The position numbers and the translations under genes are program-made. Shown piece after piece: positions 55,756-63,869 of a stretch of DNA of 64,000 nucleotides (position 1 is the stretch's first letter; each line of letters begins with the position of its first letter). Below the pieces are notes generated by a model. That model made no database searches, was not told the origin of the DNA, and saw only the letters and a program-made list of their open reading frames with translations. The stretch lies in contig NZ_JAGFNZ010000005.1 of assembly GCF_019448085.1 (NCBI RefSeq), positions 218,494 through 282,493 on the forward strand, in the 5' to 3' direction. The DNA is from Caproiciproducens faecalis (GTDB lineage: Bacteria > Bacillota > Clostridia > Oscillospirales > Acutalibacteraceae).

Positions 55756-56403
55756 ATGATTGTTGTAAAACATAGTTTCCGGCACAGACCGGTTATAAAC
55801 AGCAGACTTCTATTGAACGCACTGCGTGAAAATTATGTTCTGGTGCTGTTTTCGCTCTCTCTGATTATTGGGATGATTTTTGGAGCGGTTTTTGCCAGAA
55901 ATGCGGATTTCACCGCATTGAATAAATTGGATTTTCTGTTTTACAGCAATTATAAAGCAAGGGCGGTACAGCCGATTATCTCCATATTTTCCGCCTCTTT
56001 TGCATCATCCTTTATTTTTATACTGGTTTGTTTTCTCTGCGGCCTTTCGATGTGGGGGATGTTTCTCATCCCTGCGGTTCTTTTTTTTCGCGGTTTTGGC
56101 CTTGGGCTGACATCCGGATTTCTGTACGCTGCGTATGGGTTTTGGGGTGTACTGTTTAATCTAGTGGTTATTTTGCCCGGGGCGTTTGTGTGCTGCCTTG
56201 CAATTCTGCTTGCGGCCAGAGAGGGAACACGGTTTTCCCGGATGATTGCATCGTGCAGTGTTGCGTCCCAAAGAGGGACAATCAGCCCACCCAAAATGAA
56301 ACCGTATCTGCTGAATTTCGGCGTGATTCTGATGATTGCCTTTTTAGCTGCGGTTATTGACGTTGTTTTTTCAGGATGTTTTGCGGGTATGTTTTCTTTT
56401 TAA
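55756..56403 (+). CDS. stage II sporulation protein M-like membrane protein
   Basis: This 215-residue protein has about five membrane segments (about 30-50, 79-100, 102-122, 125-160 and 185-210) and resembles SpoIIM. SpoIIM is part of the DMP septal peptidoglycan-hydrolysing complex that drives engulfment. Features include the SFIFILVCFLCGLS segment and a glycine-rich FRGFGLGLTSGF loop. It lies upstream of xerD, the same order as spoIIM-xerD in Bacillus. ATG 55756 is used, with AAGGGG 11 bases away; TTG 55750 is an alternative. Confidence 0.82.
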   Translation: MIVVKHSFRHRPVINSRLLLNALRENYVLVLFSLSLIIGMIFGAVFARNADFTALNKLDFLFYSNYKARAVQPIISIFSASFASSFIFILVCFLCGLSMWGMFLIPAVLFFRGFGLGLTSGFLYAAYGFWGVLFNLVVILPGAFVCCLAILLAAREGTRFSRMIASCSVASQRGTISPPKMKPYLLNFGVILMIAFLAAVIDVVFSGCFAGMFSF

Positions 56404-56422
56404 AATAGAGGGGATAGAACAA

Positions 56423-57316
56423 ATGAAGGACTATTGTTCGGAGTTCAGCAATTATCTGATTAACAGAAAGGCTGTATCTGCAAATACATTGGATTCGTAT
56501 ATCCGAGACGTTGGGCATTTTTTATTATTTCTGGATGAAAACGGGGTCGATGACCCAACCAAGGTGGACTCCGACTTTATGAATACATATGTTGCAAAAC
56601 TGACGGAATTGAAAAAGTCAAACGCCACCATTACCAGGAACATCGCTTCCATCCGGTGTTTTTATCAGTACCTGATTATCAGCGGCCAAACTGACTGTAA
56701 TCCTGCAAAAGCTGTAAAACTGGAGAAAACGGTAAAAAAACTGCCGCAGATTCTGACTGGCAAGGAAATTGAACTTTTACTGTCCCAGCCGGATACGCAG
56801 GAATCGAAAGGCTGCAGAGACAAAGCAATGCTCGAATTGCTTTATGCCACCGGAATCAGGGCGTCCGAACTGGTGGATCTGAATATACAGGATATTAACA
56901 TCCACACAGGAATGCTGAACTGCAAAAACGGAAAAAATGAACGGCTGATTCCTGTTTATTCAACGGCAGTCAGCGCAATATCGGAATATATTATCAGAGT
57001 CAGAAACTTAATTATTACGCCGGATGGGGGACAGGCACTGTTTACAAATCTAAACGGCCACCGGCTTACCCGTCAGGGTTTCTGGAAAATTGTAAAAGGG
57101 TACGCGGAAAAGGCGGGAATCGTTAAAGAAATTACGCCTCATACACTCCGTCATTCCTTTGCTTTGCATCTGCTGGAAAACGGAGCGGAACTGAAGGACA
57201 TTCAAATGATGCTGGGCCACGCCGATATTTCTTCCACACAGGTCTATGTACATCTTCTGAACGATCATTTTAAAAAGGTGTATAACAACTGTCATCCGCG
57301 GGCTAAATTGGGTTAA
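56423..57316 (+). CDS. xerD: tyrosine site-specific recombinase XerD
   Basis: This 297-residue integrase-family protein has the length and layout of XerD. A SAM-like N-terminal domain (about 1-85, NRKAVSANTLDSYIRDVGHF) precedes the catalytic domain with Arg in ATGIRASELVDL (about 146-157), HTLRHSFALHLLENG (His-x2-Arg, about 240-254), LGHADISSTQVYVHL (His and nucleophile Tyr). XerC/XerD resolve chromosome dimers at dif. It follows the spoIIM-like gene as in Bacillus. The ATG follows GAGGGGA. Confidence 0.92.
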   Translation: MKDYCSEFSNYLINRKAVSANTLDSYIRDVGHFLLFLDENGVDDPTKVDSDFMNTYVAKLTELKKSNATITRNIASIRCFYQYLIISGQTDCNPAKAVKLEKTVKKLPQILTGKEIELLLSQPDTQESKGCRDKAMLELLYATGIRASELVDLNIQDINIHTGMLNCKNGKNERLIPVYSTAVSAISEYIIRVRNLIITPDGGQALFTNLNGHRLTRQGFWKIVKGYAEKAGIVKEITPHTLRHSFALHLLENGAELKDIQMMLGHADISSTQVYVHLLNDHFKKVYNNCHPRAKLG

Positions 57317-57320
57317 CCAT

Positions 57321-57353
57321 AAAAAAAGAACCGGTTATTCCGGTTCTTTTTTT
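57321..57353. terminator. bidirectional terminator between the two recombinase genes
   Basis: AAAAAAAGAACCGG (57321-57334) pairs perfectly with CCGGTTCTTTTTTT (57340-57353) around a 5-base loop. Its A- and T-runs terminate both convergent transcripts; the right side overlaps the 3' end of the leftward gene. Confidence 0.92.
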
Positions 57354-58360
57354 ATTGCCTTTTTTAAATCAACGGAGCTGCGCTGCTTTACTTTTGACAG
57401 AGGATTTGCCTTGGCCGCATTGGCCATTTGTTCATCAGACAGATGCGTATAAATTTCGGTGGTGCCTAAATTCTCGTGTCCCAAAATATCCTTTAGAACC
57501 CGGATATCTACATGACCGTGCTGATACATTAATGTGGCGGCAGTATGGCGGAGCTTATGTACGGAAAGATTGCCCAGCTCAATTTCCGACAGATATTTTT
57601 TAACCAAATACTGTACGGTCTTGGGACTAATGCGTTTCTTCTGCTTACTGATGAACAAGGCGTTTTTATCAATCAATGCATTGTTGGGCCGAACTCTAAT
57701 GTAACGGTCAATCGCATCCAGACAGGCGTCGTTCAGATAGACAATCCGTTCTTTGTTGCCTTTACCGACAATCCGAACCGTCGAAGTGCCGCGCCGGACA
57801 TCGCTCAGATTCAGGCTGACAAGCTCGGACAGACGCATGCCGCAGTTCAAAAACAGCGTTAAAATGCAGTAATCCCGTTCTTTGGTGGGTCCGTCTACTT
57901 TTGATAAAAGCTCCAGACTTTGCTCCAGTGTCAGATATTTCGGAAGAGATTTTCTTTGCTTTGGAGTTTCCAACTCTTCCACCGGGTTGAAAGCCAGTTT
58001 CCCGGTCTTATTTGTCAAGTACTTAAAAAAAGTACGCAGGCTGGAAACTTTTCTGGACCTGGTGGAAGCTTTGTTGTGGCGCTCCGTTGACAGATAGTTC
58101 ATGTACTCAAAAACATGCGTCAATGTAATGGTTTTAATGAAATCGAGATCGACATCGGAGATTCCGATCTTTTCAAAATCGGTCTCCGGCGGAACAAGAT
58201 CCCGCGATTTTTTAATATACCTGAAAAATGTACGCAAGTCAAGATAATATTCATCAACGGTTTTCGGAGATTTACCTTTGATTGTTCCAACATATCCTAA
58301 GAATTCTTTGATAATTGGCGGCGCTTCGGACATCCATTCGGATTTTATTTCTGATTTCAT
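57335..58360 (-). CDS. second Xer-type tyrosine recombinase (XerC-like)
   Basis: This 341-residue integrase-family protein has a longer N-terminal SAM-like domain (about 1-120) and a full catalytic set: Arg in NCGMRLSELVSL, HKLRHTAATLMYQHG (His-x2-Arg), LGHENLGTTEIYTHL (His and Tyr). A short basic tail (about 325-341) ends the protein. It could be the XerC partner of the convergent xerD or an independent recombinase. Start choice is uncertain: ATG 58360 is listed; TTG at 58369 or 58372 is possible after AAAGGA. A palindrome overlaps its promoter. Confidence 0.85.
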   Translation of the reverse strand: MKSEIKSEWMSEAPPIIKEFLGYVGTIKGKSPKTVDEYYLDLRTFFRYIKKSRDLVPPETDFEKIGISDVDLDFIKTITLTHVFEYMNYLSTERHNKASTRSRKVSSLRTFFKYLTNKTGKLAFNPVEELETPKQRKSLPKYLTLEQSLELLSKVDGPTKERDYCILTLFLNCGMRLSELVSLNLSDVRRGTSTVRIVGKGNKERIVYLNDACLDAIDRYIRVRPNNALIDKNALFISKQKKRISPKTVQYLVKKYLSEIELGNLSVHKLRHTAATLMYQHGHVDIRVLKDILGHENLGTTEIYTHLSDEQMANAAKANPLSKVKQRSSVDLKKAIKKEPE

Positions 58361-58400
58361 AAGCTTCAACAAATCCTTTCTTTGATTTTTTTAGTCCCCT

Positions 58401-58432
58401 TAATTATACAAAATTTTTATTTTGTATAATTA
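58401..58432. promoter_or_regulatory. 14-bp perfect inverted repeat at the second recombinase promoter
   Basis: TAATTATACAAAAT (58401-58414) and its exact complement (58419-58432) flank TTTT. It covers part of the -10 and the likely start site of the leftward recombinase gene, so it could be an operator or form a 5' hairpin in its RNA. Confidence 0.6.
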
Positions 58433-58457
58433 TATTGTTTTTTCAGGGGATCGTCAA
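58429..58457 (-). promoter_or_regulatory. promoter of the second recombinase gene
   Basis: On the minus strand TTGACG (58452-58457), 17 bases, TATAAT (58429-58434). A near-consensus sigma-A promoter. Confidence 0.75.
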
Positions 58458-58480
58458 GGATTTCTTTTTATTTTCTGCTT

Positions 58481-59230
58481 TCATACGGTTTTTAACGGAA
58501 GGATTCCTCCAATATCCAACAACGGGCCTTCTACTAAAGAAACCAGTTCCACATTCTTTTGATCGCAGAATTTTTTTATTTCATCATAATTCGGATGGCT
58601 CTGAATACTGCCGGTAAACGCGAGTTTTCCTTTTGCAATCATTCCGCATGTTCCGCCCAGAAAACCGTATTTGTATCCTTCTAACTTTACATAGCCAGGC
58701 GTAATTTTCAAAACGTCTATTCCCGCATTTGTTGCTGCCTCTGCAATGGACGGATCTGCAGTAATGATGGAATTATTATCTACAACAACCGTGGAACATT
58801 TTGCGTACCCCTGTTTTACATTTATCATTTCTATTTGATTGCAGGCACAAAATTCCTGAATCGCTGCGTCCATCGTTTTACGATTGCCTATCATCTGGCG
58901 GCTGCCAATTCTGGCGCAGTTTAATTTGACATCCTGAGGATAAAGCTTTGAAATACATATGTTCGAATATATCACTTGAAAACCCAATTGTTCCAGTTTC
59001 CTTTTTAAATCCTCTTCCCCTTTTGCCACTATGATTCGATTTTCGCCAAGATGATGCAGAAGCATGTCAGCGTGATCGAACACCGGCTCACTCAGTGCCT
59101 TGCACGGCATTACGTTGATGATTTCTATTTTCCGCGCTCTGAGCGCGTCGGTGATGGTGGGATATGTACCGGACATGGCCGATAAAGCCACGTCCAACTC
59201 CGGCAGATTCGGAGTGTTAATAAAACGCAT
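58481..59230 (-). CDS. DUF6873-like GME-fold protein
   Basis: This 249-residue protein resembles the clostridial DUF6873 family assigned to the guanidino-modifying enzyme (GME) fold, the fold of arginine and agmatine deiminases. Visible repeats of the propeller pattern include VVVDNNSIITADPSI, YGFLGGTCGMIAKGKLAFTG and GPLLDIGGILPL; a Cys in GGTCG and His residues in HHLGEN and SHPNYDEI could be catalytic. No substrate can be assigned. I start at ATG 59230, preceded by CAGGAG. It is four bases downstream of the permease gene, so it is probably co-transcribed. Confidence 0.7.
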   Translation of the reverse strand: MRFINTPNLPELDVALSAMSGTYPTITDALRARKIEIINVMPCKALSEPVFDHADMLLHHLGENRIIVAKGEEDLKRKLEQLGFQVIYSNICISKLYPQDVKLNCARIGSRQMIGNRKTMDAAIQEFCACNQIEMINVKQGYAKCSTVVVDNNSIITADPSIAEAATNAGIDVLKITPGYVKLEGYKYGFLGGTCGMIAKGKLAFTGSIQSHPNYDEIKKFCDQKNVELVSLVEGPLLDIGGILPLKTV

Positions 59231-59234
59231 GTTC

Positions 59235-60425
59235 TTACTCCTGTCTGAGTGCATCAACGGGTTTGAGCCGTGATGCTTTATACGCCGGATAAACGCCGAA
59301 AATTGTGCCGGACGCAACAGAAAACTCCACTGCAAGAAACATAATATCCGTTCTTGTACTGAGCTGCATTCCAAAATACTCAGCACCGGCAAAAGAAACA
59401 ATATATCCGACCGCAATGCCGCATATGCAGCCAATCAGCGAAATCAGTACTGCCTCGAACATAAATTCCAGCATAATATAACTCCGCTTGGCTCCAATTG
59501 CTTTTTTGATTCCGATTTCTCTGGTTCGTTCATTGACTGAAACCAGCATGACAGTCATAATGCTCAGACTGGCTACAAGCAAAGATACAGAACCAACCGC
59601 AGACAGGATTAAGGTAATAATCCCCAGCATATTGGTAAGGCTGTCCTTTTGCTTGGCGAGATTATTGGATACAAACGCATCCGTTGTACCGTTGTTACGG
59701 TTCAAGGTTTCCACAATTGTTTTTCCGATGCTTTCCACATTCCCACCCGATTTGATTTTGACCACAATCTGGTCAAAATCATCTCTTCCGGACACAGTCT
59801 GAACCGTGGTATACGGAACATAAACAAAGGTAGGAATATAATTTCCAATAATATTCTGCAAGAGACCGCTTCCGGTTTTAATAATACCGATTACCTTGTA
59901 GTTTTCTTCCACTCCTCCGTTCATAATGGACACTGTTTTTCCAATAATATTGCTTCTCATATAGGTGCTTTTCGAAAAGGCTTCATCTACCAAACATACG
60001 TTTGCGCTTGTGCTGATATCTTCCGTGTTAAACAGACGGCCATATAGAAGGTTAATGGAAATAATCTGACTTGCATTGGTATCTATTCCCCACACCAGAG
60101 CTTTGGTGCTGAGCTTTCTGGCAGAAATATCCGTGCTTTCCACCATCACGGGAGCCGCCTGCTCCACCTCTTCACAGTGTTTGATGATGCTGAGATCATT
60201 TTCATTTAAAGAAACCGCAGCCGCAGTTTCCGACGACGAAGAAATGGTCAGACCGCTCAATCCAAGACTTTCCAGCTCGTTGTTGAGGGCGGCTGTTCCA
60301 CACTGGCTGATATTCCCAATGATAACAACGGAGGCCACGCCAATTGCTATCCCCAGTATCGTCAGGGCCGTCCTCACCCGTTTTCTTCCCAAATTCTGAA
60401 ACGCGGATTTCACATAATCAACCAT
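59235..60425 (-). CDS. FtsX/MacB-like ABC transporter permease
   Basis: This 396-residue permease of the MacB/FtsX type has an N-terminal membrane helix (about 19-40, ALTILGIAIGVASVVIIGNIS). A large extracytoplasmic MacB-PCD domain (about 45-265) and three C-terminal helices (about 270-390, ending TIFGVYPAYKASRLKPVDALRQE in two parts) follow. It has no nucleotide-binding domain of its own. Its gene overlaps the adaptor gene by eight bases. An ATP-binding protein would be needed, and none is encoded beside it. Confidence 0.87.
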   Translation of the reverse strand: MVDYVKSAFQNLGRKRVRTALTILGIAIGVASVVIIGNISQCGTAALNNELESLGLSGLTISSSSETAAAVSLNENDLSIIKHCEEVEQAAPVMVESTDISARKLSTKALVWGIDTNASQIISINLLYGRLFNTEDISTSANVCLVDEAFSKSTYMRSNIIGKTVSIMNGGVEENYKVIGIIKTGSGLLQNIIGNYIPTFVYVPYTTVQTVSGRDDFDQIVVKIKSGGNVESIGKTIVETLNRNNGTTDAFVSNNLAKQKDSLTNMLGIITLILSAVGSVSLLVASLSIMTVMLVSVNERTREIGIKKAIGAKRSYIMLEFMFEAVLISLIGCICGIAVGYIVSFAGAEYFGMQLSTRTDIMFLAVEFSVASGTIFGVYPAYKASRLKPVDALRQE

Positions 60426-61401
60426 TGGAACTCACCGTTCCTTCTTCTTTTAGGATTACATGAGTCCCGTTTGAAACGGAATCCGGGTTTGCAATGACTT
60501 CTTCATTTCCGGACAAACCACTTGTAATTTCAAATCCATCATCAAACTCTCTTTTTGTTATCACAGGGGTCTTCTGTGCCTTTTTATCCTTTAATGTAAA
60601 TACATACTCATTTCCTTCTTTATCTGCTCTGACGGCGTCATAGGGCGCAATAAGCACATTCTGATTTTGAGAAGTAATGATTTTCGCTTTTGCGGTATAT
60701 CCGGGTTTTATATCGCTTCCAGGCTTTTCAACGCTGACGATTACCTCTACCACCGTTTCCTGCCCCGTAGTGGACACTACCTGTTTCGCTTCAGAGGAAA
60801 TGCTTTTGACGGTTCCTGCATAAGCGGTATTTTTAAAACCTACTCCGGTAATCACCGCCTTTTGTCCCGGCTTTATTTCGGAAATCTGGGATTCATTTAC
60901 TGAAAGTCGGATCTGAAGCATGTCCGAACTGTCAGAAATAACGGCTACCGGCGTACCTGCCTGAACATAGCCTTGATTGGTGACAGATAAGGATGTAATT
61001 TTTCCTTCGTAAGGAGAGGTAATTGTTTTTGTGGTAACCTGATTTTGTCCGCTGTATTGATTCAGAAGACTTTCATATGTTCCGTCCGAATCAGAATCGG
61101 AGGAATCGCTTGCGCCGGTATTGGCTGAAGGTACCTGGATTTCCATTAACGGCTGTCCCTGAGCGACCTTGTCCCCCAATTGTACAAATACCCGACTGAC
61201 AAAAGCCGCAGACGGTGTATAAACATTCCGCATAGACACCCGTTCTACCCTGCCGCTGCAAGTTACAGAATTTTCGACTGTAACTGGGTTTACCTTTACA
61301 ATGCTGACCGGAACCACGGAATTTCGAGAAAAAATACCCCATGTGAGAATTCCCACGGCCATTATAAGCGTAAAGGTAAATAGCATTACATACTTCTTCA
61401 T
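60418..61401 (-). CDS. membrane-fusion (HlyD/RND-type) periplasmic adaptor protein
   Basis: This 327-residue protein has an N-terminal signal-anchor helix (about 2-24, YVMLFTFTLIMAVGILTWGI) followed by adaptor-type domains. A biotinyl-lipoyl-like half (VYTPSAAFVSRVFVQLGDKV, about 59-78) is matched by SPYEGKITSLSVTNQGYVQAG (two parts, about 140-160), with a short hairpin between, and a beta-barrel domain follows. Such adaptors pair with MacB-like permeases in efflux or export. ATG 61401 is preferred because GGGGGA lies six bases upstream; ATG 61407 is also possible. Confidence 0.87.
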   Translation of the reverse strand: MKKYVMLFTFTLIMAVGILTWGIFSRNSVVPVSIVKVNPVTVENSVTCSGRVERVSMRNVYTPSAAFVSRVFVQLGDKVAQGQPLMEIQVPSANTGASDSSDSDSDGTYESLLNQYSGQNQVTTKTITSPYEGKITSLSVTNQGYVQAGTPVAVISDSSDMLQIRLSVNESQISEIKPGQKAVITGVGFKNTAYAGTVKSISSEAKQVVSTTGQETVVEVIVSVEKPGSDIKPGYTAKAKIITSQNQNVLIAPYDAVRADKEGNEYVFTLKDKKAQKTPVITKREFDDGFEITSGLSGNEEVIANPDSVSNGTHVILKEEGTVSSNG

Positions 61402-61521
61402 TCTCATTCCCCCATTCCTGTTTATTCTGTGATGGAAGAGGGAAAATATTAGTTCATTTTTAAGCAATGCAATGAATAATTTTCACGCATATCCCTCAAA
61501 ATATAATTGAGGTGAACATAA

Positions 61522-61701
61522 ATGAGTATCATTCAATGTGATGAAGACTGTATTTATCAGCATGACGGCTATTGCAGTCTGGAAATGCCCTCTGCAATTA
61601 CCAATTATACCGGCGATGGCTGTGTGCACTGCATCAAGGTAACTCCGCGGGCTCCTGTCAGCAACCAGATAAAGCCTCAAACGCCTCCCGCACGCTTTTG
61701 A
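61522..61701 (+). CDS. small cysteine-rich protein of unknown function
   Basis: A 59-codon frame with a strong ribosome-binding site (TTGAGGTGAAC, 61507-61517) encodes a soluble protein with cysteines at 6, 10, 19, 34 and 37. The spacing (CDEDCIYQHDGYC, then GCVHC) suggests a metal-binding knot. Similar short Cys-rich proteins are common in Clostridia but lack known functions. The end overlaps the 3' end of the convergent radA gene by 44 bases and there is no terminator between them. Confidence 0.65.
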   Translation: MSIIQCDEDCIYQHDGYCSLEMPSAITNYTGDGCVHCIKVTPRAPVSNQIKPQTPPARF

Positions 61702-63028
61702 CGCCGATCAGCTTAATGTCGTTTCCTTTGACATTCACCTGTTTTAAGCTGTGATAGGGCAAAATGCATTTCGTAAAGCCCAGACGGGCGGCCTCACTGA
61801 TTCTGGCATCTATATGGGTTACGGAACGGATCTCCCCGGCAAGCCCAATTTCGCCGAATACAATGGCGTCGTCGCTGACGGGTGTATCTTTCAGGCTGGA
61901 CACGAGCGACATGGCTACCGCAAGATCAGCCGCAGGCTCGTCCAGCCTTAACCCGCCAACAACATTGACATAGGCGTCCAGATTTGAAAAATAGTATCCT
62001 GCCCGTTTTTCCAGCACGGCAAGCAGCAGGGACATTCTGTTGTAATCGAATCCGGTTGACATTCTTCTTGGATTTCCAAATCCGGTTGTGGTTGCAAGAC
62101 CCTGTATTTCTGCCAGAATCGGACGGGAGCCTTCTATTACGCAGGTGACGCAGGTTCCCGAAACATTCTTGGGCCTTCCGGAGAGAAGGGCGAGTGAAGG
62201 ATTGTCCACCTGATGGAGTCCATTGTCCCCCATGTCGAACACACCGATTTCATTTGTGGAGCCGTATCTGTTCTTTGCCGCCCGCAAAATCCGATAGGAC
62301 ATCTGACGGTCACCTTCAAAATACAGCACAGCATCTACGATATGCTCTAACACCTTTGGACCAGCAATGGCTCCATCCTTGTTGACATGACCGACGAGGA
62401 TCGTCGGGATCTCCAATGCTTTTGCGGTATGCATCACGGCATTGGTGCATTCCCGTACCTGTGTGACACTTCCGGGGGACGAATTCAAATCGGTGTTATT
62501 CATCGTCTGTATAGAATCGATCATAACCAAGTCAGGTCTATGGGTTCTCATTTGCTCTATAACACATTGAATATCCGTTTCGGTTAAGATATAGAGATTA
62601 TCGCTCTGAACGCCTAGACGAGCCGCGCGCAGCTTTATTTGCCGGCTGGACTCTTCTCCCGATACATATAGGATTTTCAGGGATTTCCCCAGGTATTCGC
62701 AAATCTGCAGGAGAATCGTGGATTTACCGATTCCCGGTTCACCGCTGATTAAAATTAAAGAGCCTTTCACAATTCCGCCGCCCAGCACCCTGTCAAGTTC
62801 GCTTAATCCGGTGTGGTAACGAGCTTCCTCGGCGGTACTGATTTCATTAATAGAAACGGGAGCAGTACTCTTGTGCGCCGATCCCGCCGAATTCTTCTGG
62901 ACGGCTGGTTCCCTGATTTCTTCATTCATACAGTTCCACTGCCCGCAGCCCGGGCATTTTCCGAACCATTTTGCGGATTCAAATCCACATTCGGAACAGA
63001 TATAAATACTTTTTGATTTGGAAGCCAT
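61658..63028 (-). CDS. radA: DNA repair protein RadA/Sms
   Basis: RadA is a RecA-like branch-migration helicase for homologous recombination. The 456-residue protein has an N-terminal four-cysteine zinc finger (CSECGFESAKWFGKCPGCG, about 9-27), Walker A GEPGIGKST (about 96-104), the RadA motif KNRYGS (about 252-257) and a Lon-like C-terminal domain (about 290-450, with EIGLAGEIRSV). Length is normal. The ATG follows AAGAGGAA. It lies downstream of cwlD but has its own promoter. Confidence 0.97.
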   Translation of the reverse strand: MASKSKSIYICSECGFESAKWFGKCPGCGQWNCMNEEIREPAVQKNSAGSAHKSTAPVSINEISTAEEARYHTGLSELDRVLGGGIVKGSLILISGEPGIGKSTILLQICEYLGKSLKILYVSGEESSRQIKLRAARLGVQSDNLYILTETDIQCVIEQMRTHRPDLVMIDSIQTMNNTDLNSSPGSVTQVRECTNAVMHTAKALEIPTILVGHVNKDGAIAGPKVLEHIVDAVLYFEGDRQMSYRILRAAKNRYGSTNEIGVFDMGDNGLHQVDNPSLALLSGRPKNVSGTCVTCVIEGSRPILAEIQGLATTTGFGNPRRMSTGFDYNRMSLLLAVLEKRAGYYFSNLDAYVNVVGGLRLDEPAADLAVAMSLVSSLKDTPVSDDAIVFGEIGLAGEIRSVTHIDARISEAARLGFTKCILPYHSLKQVNVKGNDIKLIGVKSVREAFEALSGC

Positions 63029-63062
63029 TTTTATTATTCCTCTTATTTCCTCTGTTTTTTAA

Positions 63063-63091
63063 ATTATAGCCTAACCGGTTGACGAATACAA
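63063..63091 (-). promoter_or_regulatory. promoter of radA
   Basis: Minus-strand TTGTAT (63086-63091), 17 bases, TATAAT (63063-63068), just downstream of the cwlD-like stop codon region. Confidence 0.6.
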
Positions 63092-63095
63092 GATA

Positions 63096-63824
63096 TTACT
63101 CTGCGGAATGAAGGTAATCGAGCAATCCACAGTATATGGAAAATGCCATTTGCTGCTGATAGACTTTATCGTTCAGTTTTGCCGCCTCGGAATCATTGGA
63201 GAGAAATCCGCATTCGACCAGAACCGCGGTCACTTTTGTATTCCAAAGCAGATAGATCGAACTGGTAGCCGGCTTCGTTTCCCGTTTATTTTCCGGCTGA
63301 ATCAGCTCAACCACCCGACTTTTAATATTTTCGGCCAGAACTTTGCTTTCGTCGGTTTTTTTGGAGTAGAAAATCTGCGCACCACTGTAGCGGCTGTCGG
63401 TAAAATGATTCTGATGGATGCTGATAAAAATACAGTCTCCCTGCTGCTCAATTATTTTCAGACGGTTGTGGATGTCGCTGACTTTACGTTCTCTGATGGT
63501 ACCAAGATGTTCGTCACAGACTGATATGTCTGTGGTTCTTGTCATCACCACCCGGGTTCCGGAGCTTTGCAGGAGCTTTTCAAGCTGAAGGGCAATTGCC
63601 AGATTAATATCTTTCTCCAATGCGGAGTTTTTCCCCGCGGCTCCGCCGTCTTCCCCACCGTGCCCGGGGTCGATCACAATAGTCGGGTTCTGTTTTTGCG
63701 CCAATGCCAAAGCCATCTTATCAATTTTATTGTAAGAGATATAGGAAAGCAGCAAGAAAGCAAGGCAGCATAAAATTAGAACAGTTATCGGTATAAAATA
63801 TGTTTTTGCTTCTTTCTCATTCAA
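63096..63824 (-). CDS. N-acetylmuramoyl-L-alanine amidase, CwlD-like
   Basis: This 242-residue amidase_3 family protein has an N-terminal membrane anchor (about 10-30) and the zinc catalytic set: DPGHGGEDGG (His, about 48-57), Glu in SALEKDINLAIALQL, SIHQNHF (His, about 124-130) and VLVECGFLSN (Glu, about 198-207). In spore formers CwlD trims peptide from muramic acid so that cortex muramic-delta-lactam can form; the size fits CwlD. The start is TTG 63824 after GGGGTGATT. A hairpin hides that site on longer transcripts. CwlD rather than a vegetative amidase is likely, not certain. Confidence 0.8.
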   Translation of the reverse strand: MNEKEAKTYFIPITVLILCCLAFLLLSYISYNKIDKMALALAQKQNPTIVIDPGHGGEDGGAAGKNSALEKDINLAIALQLEKLLQSSGTRVVMTRTTDISVCDEHLGTIRERKVSDIHNRLKIIEQQGDCIFISIHQNHFTDSRYSGAQIFYSKKTDESKVLAENIKSRVVELIQPENKRETKPATSSIYLLWNTKVTAVLVECGFLSNDSEAAKLNDKVYQQQMAFSIYCGLLDYLHSAE

Positions 63825-63830
63825 TGCAAT

Positions 63831-63859
63831 CACCCCATGCAATCTATATGCATGGGGTG
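63831..63859. promoter_or_regulatory. inverted repeat covering the cwlD-like ribosome-binding site
   Basis: CACCCCATGCA (63831-63841) and TGCATGGGGTG (63849-63859) are exact complements around a 7-base centre. In minus-strand RNA starting upstream they form a hairpin whose 3' arm contains the GGGGTG ribosome-binding site of the cwlD-like gene. Confidence 0.65.
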
Positions 63860-63869
63860 ATATCGATAT
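63842..63869 (-). promoter_or_regulatory. possible sigma-E-like promoter of the cwlD-like gene
   Basis: On the minus strand ATA (63867-63869), 16 bases, CATATAGAT (63842-63850) resembles the sigma-E pattern (ATA, 16-17 bases, CATACAMT). The -10 lies inside the inverted repeat. In Bacillus cwlD is a sigma-E/sigma-G gene. The match is imperfect. Confidence 0.35.

Noticed and set aside
61480..61507. TTTTCA-N16-TATAAT as promoter of the short cysteine-rich gene.
   Set aside because: The -10 would start RNA at about 61514, inside the ribosome-binding site, so this promoter could not give a normal leader for that gene.
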